Assembly (NCBI GenBank): GCA_965644295.1
Contig: CBFFRP010000340.1
Location: 1-40,537, forward strand
DNA from: Paraphysomonas bandaiensis
Taxonomy: Eukaryota; Chrysophyceae
Reading direction: 5' to 3'
DNA: 40,537 bases
The notes under the pieces were generated by a model. It worked only from the letters and a program-made list of their open reading frames with translations. It was not told the origin of the DNA and ran no database searches. How positions within the stretch are numbered: position 1 is the first letter of the stretch; every line of letters starts with the position of its first letter. Positions 10,286 through 20,934 of this stretch are shown piece after piece. Both the position numbers and the translations under genes were made by a program.

Positions 10286-10850
10286 TTTTTATTTAGCAAT
10301 AGGCGTTAAAAACATGTTCCGATATAGTGGCTAGTTGAATGCTAGATCTACTAGTTAGACCTCTACCCATAACTAATCAGCACAAATTCTATTATCCTAC
10401 TATTTAGCGCTACAGAAGCTGCTTGTGCGTCGCCGCAAGCACCAAGGTGCAACCACTTCCGTTCTTGATGTTGTTTGTGAGTTTCGCCCTGCTCGTGTGT
10501 CTGAGGACTCACTGGCGCGTGTTGTCCGGGGGTCTCCCCTTGGGATAAGGTTCCGCCAGGCTCTGAGGTACAGGGTTCTGTATTAAGGTCCTGAGTGTAC
10601 CGAGCACTAGATGTGTGTGCTGAGAGGTTGATGGTGTGGTGGAATGTGGCGTTGTCGCCGTGCACGTCTGGGCGTCAGGCATAGGTGGAGTTGCCGGAGA
10701 CGGCGTCGCCGCTGTCTAGGGCCTGATGGTTTCGTACGGTCCGGTGCTATGGTCCTATGCGTATGATTGGTGGGGTTCATATGTGCGGTGGGCGGTGTTC
10801 CAGTCTGGGTTCGTCTGTGGATTCCTAGTAATCTTAGCACCCTTGGGCGT
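10286..10850 (-). mobile_element. repeat element B with 133-nt tail (copy 2)
   Basis: On the minus strand a Pro/Arg/Thr-rich degenerate segment (about 10850-10466) leads into the hairpin motif (10465-10419) and then the 133-nt tail (10418-10286) ending TAAATAAAAA. The segment around 10546-10440 also aligns to 33061-33165 (shared ACTCACTGGCG, GGGGGTCTCCCC and ACTTCCGTTC), so the 133-nt tail belongs to a longer family. The right boundary is approximate. Confidence 0.6.
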
Positions 10851-11268
10851 TTCCATTTCTGTCTATGTTTTGGACGCGGTAGTAGCCTAGGGGGTCCTTT
10901 CTGTAGGGTAACGTATCGTCTACTTCGATCTTAGTGTGAATAGGTAAATTTTTCCTTTCTTTCGACCTCATGCTTCTGTATTGCGTAGCTATATGCGAGT
11001 ACCAGGGCGAATACAACTCATGACTAGGTTTATAGCATGACTAGGAAATTCAACCCATTTGTCTAGGTTGAATAATATATCTTATCTGCTAACGCACTGT
11101 AGTATTCTGTTTTATGTTGCTAAATAGTTTAGTATCCTAAATCTCATGCACTAAAAATTGTGTGCCAATTTTTGTGTTCCATAAGTTTTATTATTATAGT
11201 GCATGACATATACATTTATTTCATCACCGAACAGTAACACAAAATATCGAGCCAGATATTAACAAGCT
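10851..11268. other. intergenic, no gene seen
   Basis: Follows the repeat nest and includes the presumed 3' untranslated region of the minus-strand gene at 11269. A short minus-strand frame at 10834-11016 has no support. Confidence 0.4.
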
Positions 11269-13639
11269 CTAGAACGTACCACTGGTAGGATTAGGACTAG
11301 CAACAGGACTAGGTGGAGATAATTTGACAGAAGATACTATTGGATGCCCACCCGAAGACGCTGGTCGAATGTTATCCTCGTCGGCAATATAAAAGTGTCC
11401 ATCAGCTCCTTGCATCATACTGCACAAAAGTAATCAGATTAAACTAAGCGGATCAATGATACGTACGTTTCGCTGACTTCTGAGTTGGCATGAGAAAGCG
11501 CCGAACTGAGTTGGTTAATCGTCGGGCGAGCCCCTACAGTACTACTCTGACGAGTATTAAATCCTCCTCCTCTCGTTACCGCGCCGAGATGAGAGTACTC
11601 ATCACGTTGGCTACGATCCGGACTTGCGTTGCGGCTCCGTGGATCACCAACAGATATATCATCGTCGTTCATGGACTCCGACCGCCTGCTGTAATACATG
11701 GTTGGCATATCTGCAGATGCTTGCCTGCTGAGGCGGCCGCTTTGATTAGGGTGCTCTTTGGATTTATCTCTGTTTAAAGCTATGGCTCCGTTGGCAGGAG
11801 GGAATCCACCAGGCGGCACACCGCGATACTGCGATCCAGTAGATCCGTAAACAGATGAGTTGGAAGCTGGAGCAGTGCTGCTCTGTAAGGCTTTTGGTGG
11901 GGGTGGGTGGTGGGCCTGGGGATGATGAATGTGTGGATGGTGAAGAGAGTGAGCGGGTTGGGTGTGAGAATGAGCGCTATGTGTCGGAGCACCACCAGGT
12001 CTCCCACCCTCAGTAGGGGTACGGAAAACTCCAGGTGTGGATACTGGAAACCCAGACCCAGAGAGCCTTTCTCGTGCAGATGCCACAACTTGAGAAGCAC
12101 CTTGCTGAGCAATATCTTCATGTGGGAAGTGAGAGTCAGTAGTGCGATCGGTGCGAGAGGTAGGCTGCGCAGAAGTAGCCGTCTGTACACGAGTCGTATC
12201 GTCCACTACCACCGAAAACTTCTTTCCGCGCCGATTCTTAATTACTTGATTCACCATATCATCAAGATGATCCTTATCTACCTTTCCATCCAATAGCTCC
12301 AACACCTCGTCCTTCGAGAAGACATCTTCACTTTTCCCTGCATCACGGGTTTGAGACATAAGCTTTGCAATGCTAGCCTCCGCCTTGACAAGGGACTCCT
12401 GAATAGGCTGTATCTCAAGTCGGTCCGACTTGCTGGATGCCAGTTTTTTCATTTTTTCCTCTAGCTCAAGGGCAATATTCTTGAAGTTATCTTCATCCTC
12501 CGAACTTGCCTCTAAGGCATCCTGCAGGTACTGTACAATGTCTTCATATTTCTTCTGTACGATTAATTCCGCAACGTTGCGATCAATTTTGTCGATGAGA
12601 CCTGCCTGCAGGCCTTCTACAGCAACTGTCAGAGTATCGCAAGTTCGTCGAATAGCCTATAAGAAGCGTCAAAAGAGAAAGGTATTTGTACCGTACACAT
12701 ACACTAATGCCTTGATCTTCTTCCTTCTTGAGGTGATTCTTGATAGCAAGAACGTCTTTGTCCAGGGTCTGCACAGCAAATGCTACAGTTGCATCTGCCT
12801 TGGTACTGATAGCTTCGTGATTCTCTACTATCCGATTACCGTAATCTGCTAAAGTTTTTTCTGTTGAACTCATGTTAGAGTGACATGTTTTAAGTACATC
12901 AAGCAAGGCTTGGGGTCGTTTCGAGAAACCCGCTGTGCTTTCGACAGTGATTTGAGTGGACGATAGTATGAGGTTATCACCAAAGTGGTCGACAATGTGT
13001 TTCAATTCTTTTGTCTCGAAAGCTGTATCGTTAGCCTTTTTGTCGATCGTCTCTATACTTTCCTTCGTACGTTCTTCAAATTCATTAGTCTTTTGTTTGA
13101 ATATTTCGTAACCAGCCTTAAGGTCGTCAATGAAAACTTTTTGTTCCTATTAAAACTATGAGGCGAATGTCATTTCACAATAACGAAAAGCCGAACCTTA
13201 ATCAGATCTCTCAGGTCATCTATCTCAGATATCTTTGATCGCAAAGCCTCAATCTCTTCACGCATACCGGATGTCTCTTCTTGTAAATTCTTAATGTGCT
13301 TTCTGTTTTCCATAACACTATAGTTTAATTCCACCATCGCTTTCTTGTTTTCAGCCGCTTCTTTCTTTAATTCAACTGAAGTTTCTTTGACTTTATCCAC
13401 ATCCTGTTCATATGCACTTATCAACAATATCTAATCAATATATCTACTAACTGACCTTGCGGACTTCCATCAACAGCTGAGTGTGTTCTTTGAGGACGTA
13501 AATAATGCTCTGCAGCCATACGAATGAGTGTATAACTACATACATACATACATATACATACCTCACGAGACACTCGCGGCTGAACCAAAACAGTTTCACC
13601 CTTAAGGGCATCTATAATCGATCCAAAGTCGTATGACAT
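11269..13639 (-). CDS. coiled-coil protein, QRICH2/DUF4795-like, 707 aa
   Basis: Six exons in gene order: 13639-13562, 13509-13456, 13403-13197, 13146-12703, 12656-11467 and 11419-11269. The introns are 52, 52, 50, 46 and 47 nt and all joins keep frame. The start is the ATG of MSYDFGSIIDALKG. Residues about 45-400 are long coiled coils (KVKETSVELKKEAAENKK and similar). The stretch SDRLEIQPIQESL, then DEVLELLDGKVDKDHLDDM, resembles the DUF4795 region of QRICH2 (DRLELDPLK...KV-type repeats), a family linked in animals to sperm flagellum formation. The last 300 residues are disordered: His/Pro-rich (HPHIHHPQAHHPPPP), then Ser/Arg/Asn-rich. Family assignment is by eye and moderate. The gene model is strong. 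Confidence 0.8.
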
Positions 13640-14743
13640 GGTCTGCAACTAGAGGTGTGCTTGTATGAATACAGCAGACAGATGAGCAGATGAGCAGCAG
13701 ATGTATTCCACTACACTATTAATGCACTTCAACGTAAAGTATGATATCACAATACTACAATAGAGTGTTAGAGGTGAACTAGTCAATGGGAACTAGAGCT
13801 GACGGTTAATATGCATGGATTCATGCATTGAGCGATCAGTGTGTGTGTGCCTGTGTGTGTATGTATGTACTCATAGCCAACCTACCCTACTGCCGTTTCA
13901 TGTTTCATTTAAACGGGGAGATTGATATCCGTGTGCTATAATGAACGGGTTGATGAGTATCCGTATGTCATAATGAACGGGTAGTTTGATTCCCGTGTGC
14001 TATTATGAACGGGTAGGTGGATAGCCGGATGCCATAATGAACGGGTAGTGCATATCTATATCCGTGTATGCCAGCAGCTAAACCATGAAAAAGGACATGA
14101 TTCGTTTAAGTCCATGTATGCACAATGAACATCGAGATATTGATAAAATGTTAGTCTAGGTATAGTGTTCTGACCCTATCAGTAATCTCTTGCAAAAGCA
14201 ACAATGAATACACTGTACGAGGCTTATGATGGATGCTCTAGTCGCCAATGAGATGGACTAAGGGTACTTCATTAGGAGGCTGGTTCGGTATATAGTAAAC
14301 TAGATTTTAGACTTCAGGAAGTTGGCGTGCAGGAGAATATACTGGAATTTGAAATGCGTGTGACTAAGAACTACATAAGATCATTGATTGGCAAAGTATT
14401 AGTATATAATCACAAAAGAACAGAGATGTGTCAGATTTGAGTACTTGTATGCAATATATAAATACAAGTAAAGAAAGCACCTCCTGTAATCGGCATCAGA
14501 AGCAATAGTGACTACGTTGCGTATATTAATTAAAGATTAAAGAATATATATTGATATACTGTAGTCAGACTCTGACTGTCAGAGAAGCTGTAATAACACT
14601 AACTCAACGAATTTAACTGTTATTAGATTGCGGGATACTCAGCGAGATGCCTATTCGGACATTATCGAATACATTTTTCTCAACGGCACAGACTGATGGA
14701 TAGATAAAAAACAACATGCCTTATTCCTTATTGTTACTTAATA
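13640..14743. repeat. intergenic with a 32-nt minisatellite (13911-14070)
   Basis: Five head-to-tail copies of a 32-nt unit (GAACGGGTAG, then a variable part, then CCGTGTGCTATAAT) start at 13911, 13943, 13975, 14007 and 14039. The fifth is degenerate. The rest of the gap is AT-rich with no gene. The array is about 270-430 nt upstream of the coiled-coil gene's start. Confidence 0.75.
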
Positions 14744-16017
14744 TTACCAAAACAGGACATTTTTTGCCACAGCAGCTTTATGTATACTGTACACAAGTTT
14801 TGGGTGTTTGAGTTGTTGCGCTACTCTATTTAGACAACTATCTCTACTAAGGTATGGAGATTTAGAACCACCACCGTCGATTCGAAACTGTGAGGATGCA
14901 AATTCTCTACTATAATCTGTAGTACTATCCACGCTAACCGGCACATCGACCCAAATTGGTGGCGTAGCGCCCGTAAAGGCTGCCCACATTGGAAGGGCCA
15001 CTGGAAAACATTCCGGATGAATGTCTACAAAAGAACGTAGTGCTGTAGACTCAGGAGAGTCTCCCACGTACCCCTGGAGATGGAGGTGAAATATAGTACA
15101 CGAAATACAGAATGTTTCCAAACACACCTGCCATACGCTCTTCTGCATTACGACACCACCAGCAGTCAACAGTGAGTAACAGCGATGCCACCACACATGT
15201 ATCCACCCATGATAAAGAATCTCAGTCCCATCATTACCGGAAGATGAACTAGAAAAGCCAAATAAATTCAAAGAAAAAATACTACTAGATAAAAGGGTCC
15301 ATACTAAAATTACATGTTGTAGTTGAGAGCATGCGCACAGATACGAACCTCCTATAAGAATGTATCCGGGGAAAATACCCAACAAGTGAAGTCTGCGATG
15401 AACGCCAGACATTTAAAGTAAATTTCAAGTCCGCACAACTAACAAAAACGCCGGTATCCAATAACATCAAACCTGTAATACATTAGACCGCCACACACAC
15501 AGTGATACAGTATATACTTTCAGTTTGTGTCCAATACGACATAAGTGAGGTCTTCTCATCAAAAAATGTGACATGCGAATGTGTATGTTGGTACTGGAAT
15601 GATATGTCCCTGAGTGTTTTGTCCTCTCCCCTCGTTACAATGACTATGTCGTGTACGCATGGGCAAAGCGAATAGTGTTCAACAAACTTCTTAACACTAC
15701 TTTTATCTCCAGGAAAACTAACCCTATATGCAACACATCAGAGAACACTCAATTCATGTGATAAGACCTAACCATATTGTTAGCTTCTCGTCGATTCCTA
15801 ACTCGCGTAGACTGTCCCCATCATAGTACTCATCCAGTATGTATGTTGTATACAAATGTCCATAAATACCGACCAAGAAAGCACACAGAGCAACAAAAAT
15901 ACATATAGACCAGGCTGGCGGTAGGTATGCCGCATATTTCCGCAATTGAGATTTAAAATCACTCGATATGTCAGTATGCTTCACGCTCACCGGTAGAGTC
16001 TCTTTACTATTGCCCAT
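14744..16017 (-). CDS. exostosin-like GT64 glycosyltransferase, type II membrane protein, possibly inactive
   Basis: Exons in gene order: 16017-15773, 15723-15518, 15472-15349, 15248-15128 and 15073-14744 (introns 49, 45, 100 and 54 nt), giving 341 aa. A short cytosolic N-terminus precedes one membrane helix (PPAWSICIFVALCAFLVGIY, about residues 33-52), the Golgi/ER type II layout. The lumenal part follows the glycosyltransferase-64 order: VEHYSLCPCVHDIVIV, then LMLLDTGVFVSCADLKFTLNVW-type core, GYFPRIHSY, CYSLLTAGGVVMQK and the C-terminal SRDSCLNRVAQQL. The family's metal-binding DDD/DxD site reads LDTG here, and the NCEDI-like motif reads HPECFPV, so catalysis is doubtful. Intron 3 may instead be two introns (47 and 37 nt) around a 16-nt exon. 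Confidence 0.72.
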
Positions 16018-16686
16018 ACTGTGATATATGTTGGTAATATCCCCACAATGCGAGCTACAGTATCTCTTGAACTGCAGACATATACAGTCGTTGATATCTG
16101 AGCTGAGATAACGATATATATGGTGGATAATGAGGAGGGAAGTCGTGGAGTGTCATGTATAGGTATATATATATGTATGTACTGTGGCATTGTGACGGCT
16201 GCTGTGTGTATGTATGTACTACTGTGAATGGGTACATACGTATATGTACTGCTGTAGGTGTATGTACTGCTGCATGTATATGTACTGCTGTAGGTGTATG
16301 TACTGCTGTATGTATATGTACTGCTGCATGTATAGGTACTGCTGTAGGTGTATGTACTGCTGTAGGTGTATGTACTGCTGTACCACGACAAGCATCCCTC
16401 TGACTGTGACCGTTGATGTTTTTTTGTCCTTTCCACTTGTATACACACACATACATACACATGCATACACATATGATCCCACTGCTGTATACTCTACGAC
16501 AAGATCCATACATAAACATTCAGCGATCAAACTCCAACAGCCATATTCATATACATATACATATACAGCATACAGCAGCATACAGCAACAGGCAGTTCAT
16601 ACATGCATCACTTAAACCCACCAACTATACATATATATCTAGTTATTGTAGTAGTAAGTATATTATAATAGAAAGTTTATTGAGTT
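16018..16686. promoter_or_regulatory. divergent promoter region with TACTGCTGTA minisatellite (16237-16385)
   Basis: The region lies between the divergent GT64 and SH3 genes. At 16237-16385 there are eight copies of a roughly 18-nt unit, GTATGTACTGCTGTAGGT with a GCAT/GTAT variant. The core is the same motif seen singly upstream of other genes. CACACATACATACA tracts follow at 16440-16470. Frames inside the array are repeat artefacts. Confidence 0.55.
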
Positions 16687-18020
16687 ATGTCGCAACTCTT
16701 CCGTGTGCTCTATGATTTTGATGCTGAGGAGGAGGGCGAGATGACAGTGTCTGCAGGAGATGTAGTCAAAGTCGTGCCACTGGTTATACATATATATATA
16801 ACTGATATGCGACATGTGACTGTATATTATTAATTAGGATGATGAATCTGATGAGTGGAATGACCCGAGAAATGGATGGGTGTTCGTTCAAGCGACCCGG
16901 ACGGGCAACACAGGATATGTACCTATAGACTATCTCGAGCCTGCACAACCATCAGCAAAGAAGAAGCCGTCGAGTGTATCTAGCAGTCCAAGCCAGTCAT
17001 CTGTAGGTCATGGGGTTTCATCAGCATCGAAAGCACCCCCTCAACCTCCACTGGAATCTCCATCACCTGAAGGACAGGGTATGCGAATGTCCCTGGCCTC
17101 ACTTCTTGACCGTGGGAGTGATCAACAGAGACGTAATGAAAGCCCGGGTGATGCTCACACGGAGCAAAAGTCACAATCTCCTGGTGGGCAAAACACGCCC
17201 TATAACAAGACACCAGGTGGAAGATCCGGAGACCTCAGTTTTTTGTCCAACACCCCGGCTGCAGAGAAGAAAATTGCCGCAGGTTAATGTTAAACAACTA
17301 ACCCTGTGATCAGTTATTGATATATTTATCTAGATTCGCTTCCATTTGGTTTAGGAGAGAGTCCGGGATATGGGCAGCATAGTTCTTTTTCAGGTACAAA
17401 GTCTGCTGGCGCTGCTAGCAAGCTTGGCGGTCCTAGTAAACTTCTCAAAGCCTCGAAGTCAGTGCAAAATATGGTCCGCGCGACTAACACTATGGCTGCG
17501 TCCCGAGTACCCTCCCTCTCCACCGCAGCTGAGAGAGAAGACTTCGAAGAGCTCATTAAACGGAACGATGAGTATTTTACCAGATTGCTTGCTAGTCAGG
17601 TACTTTGCGTAGCATTGACACGTACCTTTCTTGTGTTTTTGATGTTTACATATGACAGGCTGAGACATTCGATTCACTGACGGATATGGTGGATGCATTA
17701 ACAAAAAAACTCAACGACTCGACCAAGGTAGTGTCTATGCTAATGTAGATTAGTTTTGCTGGTATTTTGAGCTGACTTATAATACGTATGCTTCTTCTAT
17801 CTTTGTAATATTTGGAATACAGAGCTCCAATGACCTCGTGTCTAAGCTGTCTGAATTAGACGAGTTAATAGATGAAGAAAAACGAAAATGGAAGCAGCAG
17901 GTAATATGCCTACTTTTTTCCTGCTTTTTTGAATTTTTTGTGTCCTAGAATGAAGCGGAGAAGAATGCTGATATCATTGGTCGGTCCAAAGATCTCATCA
18001 GGGGAGAAGATGAAGAGTGA
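16687..18020 (+). CDS. SH3-domain protein with C-terminal coiled coil, 341 aa
   Basis: Exons 16687-16782, 16838-17282, 17334-17599, 17659-17727, 17823-17900 and 17949-18020 join in frame (introns 55, 51, 59, 95 and 48 nt). Residues 1-65 form an SH3 domain: the ALYDF-type motif is RVLYDFDAEEEGEMTVSAGD, the conserved Trp is in NGWVFVQ, and the closing motif is GYVPIDYLE. A Ser/Pro-rich linker follows (about 66-250). The C-terminal third is helical (AEREDFEELIKRNDEYF, LVSKLSELDELIDEEKRKW) and should form a coiled coil. SH3 domains bind proline-rich partners, so an adaptor role is likely in actin, endocytic or ciliary complexes. The specific family is unknown. Confidence 0.85.
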
Positions 18021-20934
18021 ATGGGAATACATACTGTGTGTGTATGATGTGAAACGAAGCTTCATAGTATGTATAAAGATTTCATGTAGTGAAACTAGTC
18101 TGGGTCATATATTAGTGTGTAGATTTTGACTCTTTTTGATTGAAAGTATGGAAGGGATATTATTAATTAGTCATGCGAATATTTTATGTTGAACGGTTAG
18201 TAATGACCTCCGTAAGTAAGCACACACGATAGTATGCATGAGAAAATTTAGTGGTGCACGAAGGTTGTAGGTATTCTAACTTCTTAACGTTTTACAACCG
18301 AATTGATAGCATCACGTTCAAGCATGTAGTAAATCCATTCCAAACGTTTTTCGTTTCGTATACTAGTTCAACACATACATCTACATTGTACACTCTTCCC
18401 GGTCTCCTACTATTTCTTTACAAAGATATAATTCTAACCACTAGAAAACGGTGTGAAATGAATTGCACATCCTAAATTTTAAATGTCGCCAAAGTTGAAG
18501 CCCGAAAGTGCCACATGGGATAAATGTGAGTTTTTAAGTTTAGTGAAATCAAGTATATCTATGTAAATTGAATTACAAAACCTACATTTCAAACGCCAGA
18601 TGAGTTTTGATATTGTTAAAATGCTATGATAATCACTTTTTATAGTCAACTAACGAAGCAATGAATTAAGCCGATTTAGAACACGTTTTTCAGGCAGAGC
18701 AAGATGTGCTTGAAAAGCACACACGGTGAAAGCCCTGTTTATAGAGGGCGTAATAGCGGAATGCTAGACGAAAAGTAGGTAAATTGAAAAAACATTTGCG
18801 TCGTCGTTGTGAGTGTGTTCATGAAATTTCCTATGTTAATCTCAATCAATATTCACCTCGCCATATTATTGAAAATCTGATTATTAAGAAGCGCAAGCTT
18901 GTGCGTTGCCGCGACCAACCTAACAACTCGCGCGACACGGTCTCACTGGTGCAATTTTGCACACTGACGCATGAAACAGACATCTACCAAAATCTGTTAC
19001 AAATTCAAGCTGACTCCAATGTCTTCCCTCCATTGTGTGCACTCATCCAGCACATGCATCCACCTTGCACTCTTCTCCCGAGTGACTTACACTAGTAGGA
19101 AACCGTGCACCTTCCCCGCTCGGATGAAAACCTACTAAGCAAGAATAACATAAAAGCACCACAAATGTACCTGACACTGCTTGGAGAACAGTGCCAGAGC
19201 CTTGATATAATCTCAATGACCTGGGTCAGGAGAAACCAAGACTAGGCAGTAGACGTGTGAGAAGACATGAAAGGTCTAATCACATCATTGCCATTGCCAT
19301 GCATCCATGAGGAAAGTTTGACGCATTACCTCGGTCATTGGCCGGCCACACAGATATCGAATAATGTGAACTCATACTCAGCATCAATCACTCAAAGCAA
19401 ACGCAGGGAGCAAGCAGAATGTTGATATATACCTGACATCTGCTGACTTCAGGTTTTTTGAGTTCTTAAGGTGAACATCCCGGATGCTTAACTTCAGCAG
19501 GCAGCCCAATACCCCGGTTACCCTTCTGGTGGGCCCTGTCCCGGATGCCCTTGAGGTGGGCCCATTCCCGGATGCCTGTTTATTCGTCAGGGCCCAAAGA
19601 CGTCTACACAAGTGACACTTATTAGTGTCCCTTGTACCACACAAGCATTTGGCTATGAGTGGGCAGAACAATATATCTGCTGACTATATAATATGCGGCT
19701 CACGTTAGTTTCCCGGAGAAATATCTCCGGTACTTATCCCCCAGAACACCACGAAAAGGTGCGAGTCCGACTTTGTTGAGGGTCACCTCGCCATATTAAG
19801 TTGGTGAAAGAATGCATGCACTACTAGCTTTGTACCAGAACTTTTTCAACTGGCGATAGTGTGATGAAAGAAGACCATCCTTACGTAGGATAAAAATATG
19901 GTGACTAGCATATATATCATCATAACCTAATATCATAACATAGATAGCATAACATAACACAACAAATGCTGTGCCACTTCTTGGAAAAGATTAACACCCC
20001 TACATATTCACTACCTAACAGTATACACAACTATATTAACCGAAGGAGAAAGTCACCAGTATTGTAATGATACAGGAATGCGCTGAAGGCATTCTTGGTG
20101 TCATCTTGATTTTAAGAGAGGTAATTAACTTCAAAGTTTAAATGAAATAGGTCAACTTTTTCAAGAAATGATGAGTGCTATTCTGACCACACTGCGGAGT
20201 GAGGGCTGAGAGTGTCATAGGGATTTGGAAGGGGGATATATATGATGCTAATGATATCATCGGCGATGAAAAATGGAAAAGGGTTTTACACAATAAAATT
20301 TATATTGTGATAGACATTACTAATCATTCATTGTAGTTCACTATATCTCTATCATCGTCACCGCTATCACCAGTGCATATGTAAGCTTAGTAATAGCAAG
20401 AAGACTAGAGCGTAAAGTGATGCACACATTAATGTAGAAAAGTGAATAATTATGCAGAACATAACTATCATCATAATAATAATACAGAATAGTTAGAATA
20501 GTTCATGACAATCGTTATGAACATTATATTTCATATATACTATCTTATATGAAGATAAATCCTAAATATAAGAATATCTGAAAAAGATGAATCCTAATCC
20601 AACCTAATATTATCACAGCCATCGTAATTACTCACGATATTACATATAGTCAATTAGTTCATTAATACATATAATACTGTTTTCAACTGCAGTATTCTTC
20701 AATAATTCAAATACACTGAAAAACAACATTTAATAGCATATCAATTAGCTAAACTCAACTAATTTCTCGTACACAAAGCAAGTTGCAAGATTACATAGCA
20801 CATGTCCAACTGACATGTGTTAATACTTGTAAAAGTAGTAAGCACAACCACCTCTTCAATAATTTTCCAACAAAACACTTCACGAAAATGTTTCAAAACG
20901 ATGGTGACCACATAGCTACGATGTAGTCGATATC
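18021..20934. other. 2.9 kb gene-free interval; hairpin-rich segment 18690-19800
   Basis: I see no gene. 18690-19800 is less AT-rich and carries many compact hairpins: GTGCTT-GAA-AAGCAC (18706), GCCCT/AGGGC (18732), GTGCAA-TT-TTGCAC (about 18950), TAGTAGG/CCTACTA (19093), and CCGGAGA/TCTCCGG (19713). A 16-nt word, TCACCTCGCCATATTA, occurs at both 18853 and 19782. CCCGGATGC repeats lie at 19485-19575. The longest frames (18784-19095 plus strand, 19384-19671 minus strand) have no recognisable protein character. From 19800 to 20934 it is plain AT-rich sequence. Confidence 0.5.

Noticed and set aside
13911-14070. CRISPR-like array
   Set aside because: Units are contiguous 32-mers with degenerate middles and no separate spacers, in a eukaryotic genome with introns.
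15987-16615. Overlapping frames of 80-160 codons on both strands
   Set aside because: They arise from the TACTGCTGTA minisatellite and CACATA tracts. The real exons of the flanking genes lie outside.
18700-18790. Possible rRNA fragment (GGTGAAAGCCCTG, GCGTAATAGCGGAATG)
   Set aside because: The words look rRNA-like but I could not align a continuous conserved stretch, so no rRNA is called.
18784-19095. 103-codon plus-strand frame
   Set aside because: It has no protein family character, lies in the hairpin-rich segment and shows no splice or domain support.
19384-19671. 95-codon minus-strand frame with repeated ASG/GPT
   Set aside because: The internal repeats mirror CCCGGATGC DNA repeats, and I see no start context or domain.
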